A stretch of DNA of 64,000 nt from Achromobacter spanius (GCF_002812705.1 NZ_CP025030.1:4960001-5024000); one strand, 5' to 3'. Positions 38,343 to 46,942 are shown, numbered from the stretch's first letter. Numbers and translations are program-made. The notes: generated by a model not told the origin, from the letters alone.

Positions 38343-39182
38343 CTAAGGGCCGAAGGCCTGGGTCCGGTATTGAACCGGGCTCAGGCCTTTTAGCTTGAGC
38401 TTGATGCGGTGGTGATTGTAGTAGTGGATGTAGCGGCGGATGCCGGCCTGTAGCTGCTCGATGCTCTCGAAGCGGTTCAGATGGAAGAACTCCGACTTGA
38501 GCGTGCCGAAGAAGCTCTCCATGGCGGCGTTGTCCAGGCAGTTGCCCTTGCGGGACATGCTCTGGGTGACGGCGCGCTCGGCCAGCAGGCGCCGGTAGGC
38601 GCGTTGCTGGTATTGCCAGCCCTGATCCGAGTGCAGCAACGGCGTATCCAAGGGTTTGAGCTTGGCGAAGGCCTTTTTCAGCATCTTGGTCACCAGGCTG
38701 AACACTGGGCGCTGCTCGGTTTGATAGGCCACGATCTCGCCGTTGTACAGGTCCATCACCGGGGACAGATACAGCTTCTTGCCCTGGACGTTGAACTCGG
38801 TCACGTCGGTAGCCCACTTCTGGTTGGGGCCAGACGCCTCGAACTGGCGCTTGAGCAAATCCGGTGCGATCCGGCCTACCTCGCCACGGTATGAGCGATA
38901 TTTCTTGGCCCGCACTAGCGATTTGATCCCCAGCGCCTGCATCAGGCGCTGCACCGTCTTGTGGTTGATCAGTTCGCCGGCCTGGCGCAGCACCGAGGTG
39001 ATCCGGCGATAGCCGTAGCGCCCCTTGTTGCGAGCATAGACGGCACCGATCCTGGCCTTGAGCCCGGCGTACTTGTCCGCCGCGCCCTGCGCCTTCAGAT
39101 GGTAGTAAAACGTGCTGCGCGACAGCCGGGCTGCGCGCAGCAACAATGTCAGCGGATGGGCTGACCTTAATCCTTGGACCAT
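38343..39182 (-). CDS. IS3-family transposase OrfB (DDE domain)
   Basis: Integrase-type catalytic part, 279 aa when read from ATG 39182, but normally made as an OrfAB fusion. HTH_21 region HPLTLLLRAARLSRSTFYYH, then catalytic ATDVTEF (first Asp), LLHSDQGWQY (second Asp) and AAMESFFGTLKSE (Glu), followed by YIHYYNHHRIKLKLKGLSP. All three acidic residues are intact. The frame is open upstream to the A7 run in orfA, as needed for programmed frameshifting. Confidence 0.92.
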   Translation of the reverse strand: MVQGLRSAHPLTLLLRAARLSRSTFYYHLKAQGAADKYAGLKARIGAVYARNKGRYGYRRITSVLRQAGELINHKTVQRLMQALGIKSLVRAKKYRSYRGEVGRIAPDLLKRQFEASGPNQKWATDVTEFNVQGKKLYLSPVMDLYNGEIVAYQTEQRPVFSLVTKMLKKAFAKLKPLDTPLLHSDQGWQYQQRAYRRLLAERAVTQSMSRKGNCLDNAAMESFFGTLKSEFFHLNRFESIEQLQAGIRRYIHYYNHHRIKLKLKGLSPVQYRTQAFGP

Positions 39183-39691
39183 TTGCGCTTTTTGACGAGC
39201 GCTTCGGTCCGTTCCGCTTGGATCAAGGCCTTCAATTTTTTTAGGTAGTCGAGCTCCGCACGCAGATAGGCATTCTCTTTGCGCAACTCGTCCTCGGTCA
39301 TGTCTTTGGGGGTCGGTGCCGGAGGGTATTTATGCGGCATGGGACGTCTACCTTTAGTTCGCGGCGCCAACGCGCCTGCTCCCCCAGCATCATACTGGGC
39401 GCGCCAGATGCCGATGCTGCCCGCGTGACGAATGTCATAGAGCGCCGCAGCCTGGCGATCTGACAGGCCATCAAGGTCTATCCGCCCAAGCACCTCCTGC
39501 TTGAACGCCGCATCGTAATGACTGAACTTCTTGGCTAGCCCAGCACTGCCGTGCTGCTCGTAGCTCGCTACCCAACGGCGCAGCATCGAATGCTCGATCC
39601 CATGGCTGCGGGCCACCTCTCGATAGCCAAGCTGGCCAGCTAAGTAATGCCTTACCGCATTCAGCTTGAATCGCTCATCGTACTTCGTCAT
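39167..39691 (-). CDS. IS3-family OrfA (helix-turn-helix)
   Basis: DNA-binding regulator part of the transposase, 174 aa from ATG 39691. It has two HTH modules (NAVRHYLAGQLGYREVARSHG and DGLSDRQAAALYDI), a feature of the IS150 subgroup, and a leucine-zipper-like C-terminus (LRKENAYLRAELDYLKKL). The A7 run at 39236-39242 and the later AAAAAG at 39188-39193 are candidate -1 slip sites to produce OrfAB. Confidence 0.9.
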   Translation of the reverse strand: MTKYDERFKLNAVRHYLAGQLGYREVARSHGIEHSMLRRWVASYEQHGSAGLAKKFSHYDAAFKQEVLGRIDLDGLSDRQAAALYDIRHAGSIGIWRAQYDAGGAGALAPRTKGRRPMPHKYPPAPTPKDMTEDELRKENAYLRAELDYLKKLKALIQAERTEALVKKRKWSKD

Positions 39692-39742
39692 GAAAAACAC
39701 CCCAAAGGTCGGACGGGTGTCCAACTTCTGGGGTGCAGTTCA

Positions 39743-39746
39743 CATT
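39743..39746. repeat. Target-site duplication CATT, right copy
   Basis: CATT directly after the right IS end, matching 38306-38309. Confidence 0.75.
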
Positions 39747-39758
39747 CGCGGGGCGTGT
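39747..39758. repeat. Right arm of the hairpin split by the IS
   Basis: CGCGGGGCGTGT, exact reverse complement of 38293-38304. Confidence 0.75.
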
Positions 39759-39777
39759 CGCATTACGCCCGACGCAA

Positions 39778-40545
39778 TCAAGTAGGGAATGCGTCGCGCA
39801 ATGCAAACGTGGCCTGTTTGAACACGCCCAGGTCAGTACCCACGGCAACGAAGTGCATGCCCATGTCCAGATAACGGCGAGCATCCGCATGCACGGGAGC
39901 AAGGATTCCCACGGCCTTGCCCTGGGCCGTCACGCGCTGATGCAGGTGGCGGATGACGTCTTGCACTTCCGGGTGGCCGGGATTGCCGATGTGGCCCAGC
40001 GCGGCGGCCAGGTCAGACGGGCCGATGAACACGCCATCCACCCCTTCCACGGAGGCAATCTCGTCCACCGCCTCGATGCCCGGGCGGCTTTCAATCTGCA
40101 GCAGCACGCAGATGTTGTCGTTGATGGTCTGCAGGTAGTCCGGCACCGTGCCATAGCGGTTGCTGCGCTGCGCGCCCGCCACGCCGCGCATGCCCTGCGG
40201 GGGATAACGGGTAGCCGCCACCGCCAGGCGCGCGTCCGCTTCGGACTCGATGAACGGAATCAGCAGGTTGTAGAAGCCGATATCCAGCAGGCGCTTGATC
40301 TGCACCGGATCATTCCACGACGGCCGCCCGACGGCAGCGCTGGCGCTGCCCTGCAAGGCCTGCAACTGTTGCAGGAACATCGGCACTTCATTGGGCGAGT
40401 GCTCGCCGTCCAGAAGCAGCCAGTCGAAGTCCGCCAGTCCGACAAGCTCGGCCGTGATGTGGCTGGACATGCACATCCAGAATCCGATGAGCCGTTCGCG
40501 GGCAAGGATGCGTTGCCGGAAGCGGTTGGGTAAGGGAGATTTCAT
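39778..40545 (-). CDS. HpcH/HpaI-family aldolase, GarL-like
   Basis: Class II pyruvate aldolase, 255 aa from ATG 40545 (AAGGTGG upstream). Family motifs are [53 protein letters not shown] and GPSDLAAALGHIG. From memory it is much closer to E. coli GarL (5-keto-4-deoxy-D-glucarate aldolase) than the HpaI at 57504 is. Likely splits a 2-keto-3-deoxy sugar acid into pyruvate (or tartronate semialdehyde precursors) and an aldehyde. It is the last gene of the minus-strand catabolic operon; its terminator hairpin has been split by the IS. Confidence 0.85.
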   Translation of the reverse strand: MKSPLPNRFRQRILARERLIGFWMCMSSHITAELVGLADFDWLLLDGEHSPNEVPMFLQQLQALQGSASAAVGRPSWNDPVQIKRLLDIGFYNLLIPFIESEADARLAVAATRYPPQGMRGVAGAQRSNRYGTVPDYLQTINDNICVLLQIESRPGIEAVDEIASVEGVDGVFIGPSDLAAALGHIGNPGHPEVQDVIRHLHQRVTAQGKAVGILAPVHADARRYLDMGMHFVAVGTDLGVFKQATFALRDAFPT

Positions 40546-40593
40546 TGCCACCTTCATCTGTGCAAGATAAAAATCCTAAAACCTGAAAGAACA

Positions 40594-40613
40594 GGCCGGG
40601 CCAAAGCCCGGCC
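40594..40613 (-). terminator. Terminator after the minus-strand Bug gene
   Basis: GGCCGGGC/GCCCGGCC with loop CAAA; on the minus strand a T-rich stretch (TGTTCTTTCAGGTTTT) follows. It lies between the Bug gene and the aldolase, so the aldolase may be partly uncoupled from the operon. Confidence 0.65.
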
Positions 40614-40621
40614 GCCCCGCG

Positions 40622-41623
40622 TTAATCCATGCGCGCGCCAGACGCCTTGGCCGCCTTGCCCCACTTGCTGATTTCGTTATCGACAAACGCCGAGAACGAC
40701 TTCGGGTCGTCGCCCACCACGACAAAGCCCACGCTCTCCAGCTTTTGCCGGATATCGGGCGACGACAGCGCCTTGACCGTGGCCTGGTTCAAGCGCTGGA
40801 TCACGGCAGGCGGCGTCTTGGCCGGTGCGGACAAGCCAAACCAGGATTCCGCCGAGAAACCCGGGTAGCCCGATTCCGCCACCGTGGGCGTGTCGGGATA
40901 GGCCGGGTTGCGCTTGGCGCTGGCCACGGCCAAGGCGCGCAATTTGCCGGAGGTCACCTGCGGCAGCAGCGTGTCCTGGTTCAGGAACATGACCGAGACG
41001 CGCCCGCCGATCATGTCGGTAATCGCGGCGGCGCCGCCCTTGTACGGCACATGCACCAGGTCGATCTTGGCGTCTTGCTTCAGCATTTCCATGGCCAGAT
41101 GGCCCGACGAGCCGCTGCCCGAGCTGGCATGCGTGTACTTGCCCGGGTTCTCGCGCGCCAGCTTGATGAAGTCGGCAAAGGTCTTGCCGGGAAACTCCAT
41201 GTTGGCGACCAGCACGTTGGGCCCGGTGGCCAGCAGCGAGATATGCGCGAAGTCGCTGTTGCGATACGGCATGTTCTGGTAGATGGCGTAGCTGATGGCG
41301 TTGGAGCCCACGCCCGACAGCAGCAAGGTGTAGCCGTCCGGCTCGGCCTTGGCCACCACATCGGAACCGATGTTGCCGTTGGCCCCGCCCTTGTTTTCGA
41401 CGATGACGCTCTGGCCCAGCTCTTTGGAAAGCTCGGCCGCCAGCAGCCGGCCCACCGAGTCGGTGCTGCCGCCGGCCGGGAACGGCACGACCAGCTTGAC
41501 CGGCTTGCTTGGCCAGGCGCCGGATTGCGCCGTGACAGATGCGGGCAGCAGCGTCATGGCGCCAAGCGTGGCCGCGGCAAGTACGGCAAGGCGTCTGCGC
41601 GCCGAAGGTTTGGGTTGTTGCAT
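40622..41623 (-). CDS. Bug/TctC-family periplasmic solute-binding protein
   Basis: Receptor for a small carboxylate, 333 aa. Signal peptide ends SVTAQ; then [49 protein letters not shown] and HVPYKGGAAAITDMIGG, all Bug hallmarks. Bug genes are hugely expanded in Bordetella and Achromobacter and mostly lack membrane partners; none is present here. ATG follows GGAAGAGAC. Its ligand is presumably the substrate of the surrounding enzymes. Confidence 0.92.
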   Translation of the reverse strand: MQQPKPSARRRLAVLAAATLGAMTLLPASVTAQSGAWPSKPVKLVVPFPAGGSTDSVGRLLAAELSKELGQSVIVENKGGANGNIGSDVVAKAEPDGYTLLLSGVGSNAISYAIYQNMPYRNSDFAHISLLATGPNVLVANMEFPGKTFADFIKLARENPGKYTHASSGSGSSGHLAMEMLKQDAKIDLVHVPYKGGAAAITDMIGGRVSVMFLNQDTLLPQVTSGKLRALAVASAKRNPAYPDTPTVAESGYPGFSAESWFGLSAPAKTPPAVIQRLNQATVKALSSPDIRQKLESVGFVVVGDDPKSFSAFVDNEISKWGKAAKASGARMD

Positions 41624-41734
41624 GGTTGTCTCTTCCGTATGGTTTTTCTTAGGGTGTGAGCCCGGTGGCCGGGTCTGCTGTTATGGGTAAAACAATTCAG
41701 GCACGACAAAGTTAGCGCAACAAACCTATTGCGA

Positions 41735-42847
41735 TCAGATATCGTCCAGCAGATAGGGCGTGTCCGCGCGTTCACAGATGCCGCGCAGGCGCTCGGCCAA
41801 TGCAGCAGAAATGGGAATGCCGGCGCGCAACCGACGCGCGCGCTCGGCCGCTTCGGGTTCACCCGCTACCAGCACGGGCTCGTCGGGGTTGGCGGGCGGC
41901 GTGTCGTGCAGCGAGTCGATCATGTCGTCCATATCGGATTCGAATGAGCCTGCCGCGCGGAACGCATCGGGGTTCAGGGCCAGGAAAAAATGGCCTACAT
42001 CATCGGGCTCGCCCGGCTTGCGCGTGGGCGCGCGGCGCGCAGCGAATGCGCTGCCGCTGAGCGTGCCGCCAAGAATCTGCGCCATCATCGCCAGGCCGTA
42101 GCCCTTGTGGCTGCTCATGGCGGGCGTGCCGCCCAAGGGCGTCAGCCCACCTTCGGGGTGCTTGAAAATGAATTGCATCGCGGCATCGGCGTCCGTCACC
42201 GCGCCGCCCTGCCCGTCCACCGCCCAGCCCGGCGGCAGCGGTTTACCCAGGAAGTCATATACCTTGACCTTGTTCGCGGCGACGGTGGTGGTGGCCATGT
42301 CCAGCACGAAAGGCTCGTTGTGCGCGGCCGGTGCGCCGAACGCGATGGGGTTGGTGCCCAGCATGGGCATGGCGCCGCGCGTGGGCACCATGATGATGCC
42401 GTTGGCGCTGCTGGTGACCAGCCCGACCACGCCGCGCTCCACCGCAATGCGCGCATAGACACCGGCCGCGCCGAAGTGATGCGAGTTGCATACCGACACC
42501 GCGCCCACGCCGTGTTCCAAGGCCTTGTCCACGGCCAGGTGCATGGCCTGCGCGGCCACCGGATAACCCAGGCCACCCATGCCGTCGATCAGCGCGCTGG
42601 CGCCGCCGTCGCGCACGACCTGCGCGCGCGCGTCCAGCCGCAGCGAACCGGCGCGCCATTTTTCCTCGTAGGAAGGCAGCATCGAAATGCCATGTGAATC
42701 GATGCCCAGCAGATCCGTCTGCGCCATCAGGCCGGCGGTGGTGTGCGCCAGGTCCTCATCCATGCCCCACGCTTGCAGCACCTGCAAGATTTGTTCGCGC
42801 ACCTGCTCTACCGGCACGTCCCTGGCTGTTGCTCCGTTGCCTTGCAC
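41735..42847 (-). CDS. LDH2/malate dehydrogenase family (YlbC/ComC/YiaK) oxidoreductase
   Basis: NAD(P)-dependent dehydrogenase, 370 aa, of the type-2 malate/L-lactate family, which acts on 2-hydroxyacids such as ureidoglycolate, sulfolactate, malate or diketogulonate. The segment DLLGIDSHGISMLPSY carries the catalytic His; NSHHFGAAGVYARIAVERG and TNPIAFGAPA bind cofactor. The GTG at 42847 has GGAG upstream. It lies between the GntR gene and a Bug gene in one operon; substrate unknown. Confidence 0.86.
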   Translation of the reverse strand: MQGNGATARDVPVEQVREQILQVLQAWGMDEDLAHTTAGLMAQTDLLGIDSHGISMLPSYEEKWRAGSLRLDARAQVVRDGGASALIDGMGGLGYPVAAQAMHLAVDKALEHGVGAVSVCNSHHFGAAGVYARIAVERGVVGLVTSSANGIIMVPTRGAMPMLGTNPIAFGAPAAHNEPFVLDMATTTVAANKVKVYDFLGKPLPPGWAVDGQGGAVTDADAAMQFIFKHPEGGLTPLGGTPAMSSHKGYGLAMMAQILGGTLSGSAFAARRAPTRKPGEPDDVGHFFLALNPDAFRAAGSFESDMDDMIDSLHDTPPANPDEPVLVAGEPEAAERARRLRAGIPISAALAERLRGICERADTPYLLDDI

Positions 42848-42900
42848 TGGTTTGTCTCCGTTTGATGTTGTGTGGCGGGCCCACCCCGGCGCGCGATCGA

Positions 42901-43674
42901 TCAGTCGCGGTCGCGGTCCACCAGCCGATGGCGCGCCTGCCCCAGATGAAACTGCATGGCCACGCGGGCGCGCTCGCTGTCCTGTTCGCGGATGGCGTCC
43001 AGGATGGTGGCGTGTTCGTCCACCACACGCTGCGCGCGCTGGCGCGAACCGGTGCGCGTCAGGCTCAAGGTGAGCCGCATGAAACCGTTGATGGATTCGT
43101 GGATGCTTTCCAGCACGCCCAGATAGAAGTCGTTGCCGCTGGCCTCGGCGATGCTGGCATGAAAAGCCAGGTCCGCTTCGGGCGACACCTGGCCATGCGT
43201 CAGGCTGTCGGCAAACGCGGCATGCGCGTCGGCGATTTTCTTGAGCTGTTCGTCGGTGCGGCGTAGTGCCGCCAGCCGCGCGGCATCGCCCTCCAGGGCG
43301 ACGCGCACCTCTTGCGCGCGCAAATACGCGCTGACGTTCTGCACATCGTTGAAGGTCTTCAGGCGCGGCGCGGGCTGATGGCTCACAAACGTGCCCAGGC
43401 CCTGATGCGCGGTGATGAGCCCATCGGCGCGCAAGCGCAGCAGCGCTTCACGCACCACCGGCCGCGACACGCCGAAGCGCTCCGAGATCTCGTTCTCGGA
43501 CGGCAGCTTGTCGCCCACGTTCAAGCCGCCCGACACGATCTGTTCAAAGATCTGCCCGTAGACCTGGTCCGCCAGCCGCACCCGGTGTCCCCGTTCCAGC
43601 ACATGGGAACCGGCTGCGTCGGCCTGCTCGGGCGCCTGCGGTTCGGATGACGTTGTAGTTTTGGATCGGGCCAC
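42901..43674 (-). CDS. GntR-family regulator, FadR subfamily (FCD domain)
   Basis: Repressor of the surrounding catabolic genes (inferred), 257 aa. Winged HTH: QVYGQIFEQIVSGGLNVGDKLPSENEISERFGVSRPVVREALLRL, with the FCD ligand domain (EGDAARLAALRRTDEQLKKI; AFHASIAEASGNDFYLGVLES) including His residues that bind a metal. The GTG has AGGAGG upstream. Three TTGTnnnACAA-like sites in the nearby divergent promoter fit the FadR-type consensus. Confidence 0.88.
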   Translation of the reverse strand: MARSKTTTSSEPQAPEQADAAGSHVLERGHRVRLADQVYGQIFEQIVSGGLNVGDKLPSENEISERFGVSRPVVREALLRLRADGLITAHQGLGTFVSHQPAPRLKTFNDVQNVSAYLRAQEVRVALEGDAARLAALRRTDEQLKKIADAHAAFADSLTHGQVSPEADLAFHASIAEASGNDFYLGVLESIHESINGFMRLTLSLTRTGSRQRAQRVVDEHATILDAIREQDSERARVAMQFHLGQARHRLVDRDRD

Positions 43675-43697
43675 GAAACCTCCTGAATGCGTAAGGC

Positions 43698-43719
43698 CTG
43701 TCCGCCTTTACGCGGACAG
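43698..43719. promoter_or_regulatory. Perfect dyad upstream of the GntR gene
   Basis: CTGTCCGC (43698-43705) and GCGGACAG (43712-43719) around 6 nt. It lies between the GntR gene and the DapA-like gene, which are transcribed in the same direction; it may act as an operator or an intercistronic hairpin. Confidence 0.35.
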
Positions 43720-43778
43720 CGCCCATCGTACCGCCAACACGCGAAACGATGAGCGAAGCGCGGCCATGCCGTTCGCGC

Positions 43779-44708
43779 TCAGGCCGCCACGGCTTCCTTG
43801 TCCCAGGCGGCCAAGGCACGCGCTACCGGGGCCACGCGCTCGCGCTCGGCGCTGGAAATGCCGGTCAGCAGCGGCAGCATGGGGCCCATGTCGGCCACAC
43901 CGGACAAGGTCACGGCGTCGTGCAGCACGCGGATGGGGCTGATGCCGTCGCGGCAGTCTTCCAGGCCCATGTAGTGTTGGCGCACGGCTTCGGCCTCGTC
44001 GTAGCGGCCTTCGCGCAGCAGATGCAGCAAGCGCATCGATCCGCGCGGCGCTACGCAGACGGAGCCTGACGTAAAGCTCTTCAAGCCGAAGTCGCGATAG
44101 TGCACGATGGCCGGGCGTTCGCCGATGCCGCTGACGACCCAGCGCGAATCCACCGATTCCAGCAGCGACGACAGATACGCATCCTTTGCCGGCTCGTCGC
44201 GAACGACGGCGTACTTGAACGCCACGATGCGGCCTTCTTCGATCAGCCGGGCGGCGGTTTCCGGTGCCAGGTAGTCGGCGGACTTGATGTACATGACGGC
44301 GGGCTTGCCCAGCGCGTCGGTGAAACGGCGCACGCCATCGGCCAGGCCCGCGTCCGTATAGGGGAACGACATCGGCAACAGCATCGCGGTGGGAAACGCG
44401 CGCGATCGCAGGATGGCCGCCTGATCCATCATCTTGCCGTAGTCAGGCCCTACCGAAGGCAGGATCCACGTATCCGAACCGGCCAGGCCAGCCAGCATGT
44501 CCACGATGCGCGCGTATTCGCTGACGCCCACGTTGTAGAAATTGGCGTTGCCGCCGTACATGACATTGCGCACGCCGCCCGCTTCCAGATGGCCCAGCAG
44601 CGCCTTGTTGGCGGCCTCGTTCAGGGAAAGATCGTCATGGCGGGCCAGGGGCGGCACGGCGATGACCGAGCGCTGCAAGTCCTGCGCGGTGACCGGGGAA
44701 GTTTTCAT
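43779..44708 (-). CDS. DapA/NanA-family (beta/alpha)8 lyase
   Basis: Schiff-base aldolase or dehydratase of the dihydrodipicolinate synthase superfamily, 309 aa. GGVRNVMYGGNANFYNVG is the phosphate/pyruvate-side loop, VMYIKSADYL and IVAFKYAVVRDEP the region of the Tyr and Schiff-base Lys. Too divergent from true DapA to be lysine synthesis; lysine genes are elsewhere. First gene of the minus operon, ATG preceded by GGAG. Substrate likely a 2-keto acid, not identified. Confidence 0.83.
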   Translation of the reverse strand: MKTSPVTAQDLQRSVIAVPPLARHDDLSLNEAANKALLGHLEAGGVRNVMYGGNANFYNVGVSEYARIVDMLAGLAGSDTWILPSVGPDYGKMMDQAAILRSRAFPTAMLLPMSFPYTDAGLADGVRRFTDALGKPAVMYIKSADYLAPETAARLIEEGRIVAFKYAVVRDEPAKDAYLSSLLESVDSRWVVSGIGERPAIVHYRDFGLKSFTSGSVCVAPRGSMRLLHLLREGRYDEAEAVRQHYMGLEDCRDGISPIRVLHDAVTLSGVADMGPMLPLLTGISSAERERVAPVARALAAWDKEAVAA

Positions 44709-44731
44709 GGACGGGGCTCCTGGCTGATCCA

Positions 44732-44807
44732 GTTGTCAGATAAGTAAGGTGAAAAAAGTATACTTGGTTGACAAGCATATTCTCAATACCTATATTTGTT
44801 TGACAAG
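44732..44807. promoter_or_regulatory. Divergent promoter with three GntR-type operators
   Basis: CTTGGTTGACAAG (44763-44775) and TTTGTTTGACAAG (44795-44807) are 32 bp apart, about three helical turns. GTTGTCAGATAAG (44732-44744) is a related third copy. All fit TTGTnnnACAA, close to the FadR-subfamily consensus tnGTnnnACna. They lie between the DapA-like gene and the first plus-strand Bug gene. Confidence 0.6.
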
Positions 44808-44895
44808 TGAAACGGCATCACAAAGCGGGGTGCGTTGCGGCACCTTGCGGTTGAAAAGAAAGCGCGGCCACGCGCACACCCAAGGAGACAAGACC

Positions 44896-45897
44896 ATGCA
44901 CGCCCCCATCGCGCGACGCCGGCTGATCGCGGCCGCCACCTTGACGGCCATCGCCTTGGCGCTACCCGCCGCGCAAGCCCACGCCGACTACCCCGAACGC
45001 GACGTGAAGATCGTCGTGCCCTTCCCCGCCGGCGGCACCGCCGACATTGCGGCGCGCGTCGTGGCCGCGGAACTGGGCAAGACCTGGAACAAGTCGGTGG
45101 TGGTGGACAACAAGGCGGGCGCGGGCGGCAATGTCGGCACGGCGGAAGCCGCGCGCGCCACCGCCGACGGCTACACCTTGCTGATGGGCACCGTCAGCAC
45201 GCATGCGATCAACCAGTCCGTCTACAGCAAGCTGCCCTACGATCCGGTGAAGGATTTCGTGCCAGTCACGCTGGTCATTCCTGTGCCGAACATTCTTGAG
45301 CTGAACCCGAAGTTCGCGGACAAGCACGGCATCCGCACCGTGGCCGACCTGATCAAGTACCTGAAGGCAAACCCGGATAGCGTCAACATGGCTTCCACCG
45401 GCAACGGCACGTCCACACACCTGTCGGGCGAACTGTTCCAGACCATGACGGGCACGCGCATGACGCACGTGCCGTACAAGGGCAGCAGCCCCGCGCTGAC
45501 CGACGTGATGGGCGGCTCGGCCGACCTGATCTTCGACAACCTGCCCTCGTCCATGGGCTATATCAAGGGCGGCAAGCTGCGCCCGCTGGCCGTGACCACC
45601 ACCGCGCGCTCGCCCGCCCTGCCCGACGTGCCGACCATGGCCGAGGCGGGCGTGAAGGGCTACGAAGCATCGAGCTGGTTCGGCCTGCTGGCCCCGGCTG
45701 GCACGCCGCCCGCCATTGTCGAGAAGATTCAGCGCGACGTCGCCGCCGCCTTGCAACAGGAGCCGGTGCGCGCGCAGTTGCAGGCGCAAGGCGCCACGCC
45801 GTCGGGCAACACGCCCACGCAGTTCAAACAATTCATGGCGCAAGAGACCGTCAAGTGGGCCGAGGTGGTGAAAACCTCGGGCGCGAAAGTCGACTGA
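44896..45897 (+). CDS. Bug/TctC-family periplasmic solute-binding protein
   Basis: Second receptor of the island, 333 aa from ATG 44896, preceded by AAGGAGAC. Signal peptide ends [65 protein letters not shown] and [17 protein letters not shown] identify the family. The open frame upstream to 44749 spans the operator region and is not translated. No TctA/TctB in the window. Confidence 0.92.
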   Translation: MHAPIARRRLIAAATLTAIALALPAAQAHADYPERDVKIVVPFPAGGTADIAARVVAAELGKTWNKSVVVDNKAGAGGNVGTAEAARATADGYTLLMGTVSTHAINQSVYSKLPYDPVKDFVPVTLVIPVPNILELNPKFADKHGIRTVADLIKYLKANPDSVNMASTGNGTSTHLSGELFQTMTGTRMTHVPYKGSSPALTDVMGGSADLIFDNLPSSMGYIKGGKLRPLAVTTTARSPALPDVPTMAEAGVKGYEASSWFGLLAPAGTPPAIVEKIQRDVAAALQQEPVRAQLQAQGATPSGNTPTQFKQFMAQETVKWAEVVKTSGAKVD

Positions 45898-45912
45898 ACC
45901 TACGCAAATTCG

Positions 45913-45944
45913 GCCCGTGCGCAACGCGTGAGCGCCGGGCTTTT
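45913..45944 (+). terminator. Weak hairpin between the two Bug genes
   Basis: GCCCG (45913-45917) and CGGGC (45936-45940) followed by TTTT; short stem. May attenuate transcription into the next Bug gene. Confidence 0.35.
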
Positions 45945-45970
45945 CATCACCACGCGAACCAGGAGACAAC

Positions 45971-46942
45971 ATGAATAAACTGTTCTGCGCGGCCGCCGCG
46001 GCGGGCGCTGTGCTACTTGCCGGGCCCACGGCCCAGGCCGCGGACTACCCGGAGAAGCCGGTCACCATGATTGTGCCGTTCGTGCCGGGCGGTTCGTCCG
46101 ACATCACGGCGCGCTCGGTCACGCCGGTGCTGTCCCAGACGCTGGGCCAGACCTTCGTGGTTGAGAACAAACCCGGCGCCAACAGCGCCATCGGCGCGCA
46201 GGCGCTGGCCCGCAGCACGCCCGATGGCTACACGATGATGGTCGGCTCCATCGGCACCTTCGCCATCAACGAAGCCCTGTACAAGAATCTGTCCTACAAC
46301 CCCAGCAAGGACTTCGCTTACCTGACGCAGGCAGTGCGCAACCCGAATGTGCTGGTCGCGGCTACCAAGTTCCCCGCCAACACCGTGGCCGAACTGGTTG
46401 CCTACGCGAAGAAAAATCCGGGCAGCGTGTCTTACGCCTCGTCCGGCACGGGATCGTCGGACCACCTGTCCGCCGTGCTGTTTCGCCAGCGCACGGACAG
46501 CACCGGCGTGGACGTGCCCTACAAGGGCGGCGGCGCGGCCATTGCCGACCTGATCGGCGGACAGGTCAACGTGTCGTTCCAGAACCTGGGCGCGGTGCAA
46601 AACCACATCAAGGCCGGCAAGCTCAAGGCCCTGGCCATCACGGGGGATACGCGCGCGGCCGACCTGCCCGACGTACCAACGCTGGCTGAAGCCGGCATCA
46701 AGGACATGGTGGTGTATTCGTGGCAGGGGTTCGCGGTGCCCAAGGGCACGCCGCCGGCAATCGTGGAAAAGCTGTCCAAGGCCTTGCAGGACGCGCTGCG
46801 CGACCCGAAGACCAAGCAGACGCTGCAAGGCTTGGGCTTTGAAGTCGTGGCCAACACGCCGCAGCAGTTCGCGGCGTTTCAGCAGGCCGAAGTGAAACGG
46901 TGGAAGGACGTCATCCAGAAGGCCAACATCCAACTGGAGTAA
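45971..46942 (+). CDS. Bug/TctC-family periplasmic solute-binding protein
   Basis: Third receptor of the island, 323 aa. Signal peptide ends AQAAD region (PTAQAADYPEKPVTMIVPF); NKPGANSAIGAQALARSTPDGYTMM, DVPYKGGGAAIADLIGGQVNVSF and [20 protein letters not shown] are family motifs. ATG follows AGGAGAC. It differs clearly from the one before, so this is not a fresh duplication; the two may bind different ligands. Confidence 0.92.
   Translation: MNKLFCAAAAAGAVLLAGPTAQAADYPEKPVTMIVPFVPGGSSDITARSVTPVLSQTLGQTFVVENKPGANSAIGAQALARSTPDGYTMMVGSIGTFAINEALYKNLSYNPSKDFAYLTQAVRNPNVLVAATKFPANTVAELVAYAKKNPGSVSYASSGTGSSDHLSAVLFRQRTDSTGVDVPYKGGGAAIADLIGGQVNVSFQNLGAVQNHIKAGKLKALAITGDTRAADLPDVPTLAEAGIKDMVVYSWQGFAVPKGTPPAIVEKLSKALQDALRDPKTKQTLQGLGFEVVANTPQQFAAFQQAEVKRWKDVIQKANIQLE

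Larger units (their letters stand above)
38310..39742 (-). mobile_element. Complete IS3-family element, IS150-like
   Basis: 1433 bp. The two ends match over 25 bp with two mismatches (left 38310-38334, right 39718-39742), start TGAACTGC on both sides and end TG...CA as in the IS3 family. They are flanked by the 4-bp duplication CATT. Two reading frames on the minus strand, orfA and orfB, overlap by 16 nt in a -1 relation. Sequence and duplication are intact, so insertion looks recent and the element may be active. Confidence 0.93.

Noticed and set aside
39778..40545. Second hpaI
   Set aside because: Closer to GarL than to the HpaI at 57504, and in another operon.
43779..44708. dapA of lysine synthesis
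   Set aside because: Sequence is too far from true DapA and it sits in a catabolic operon with GntR and Bug genes.
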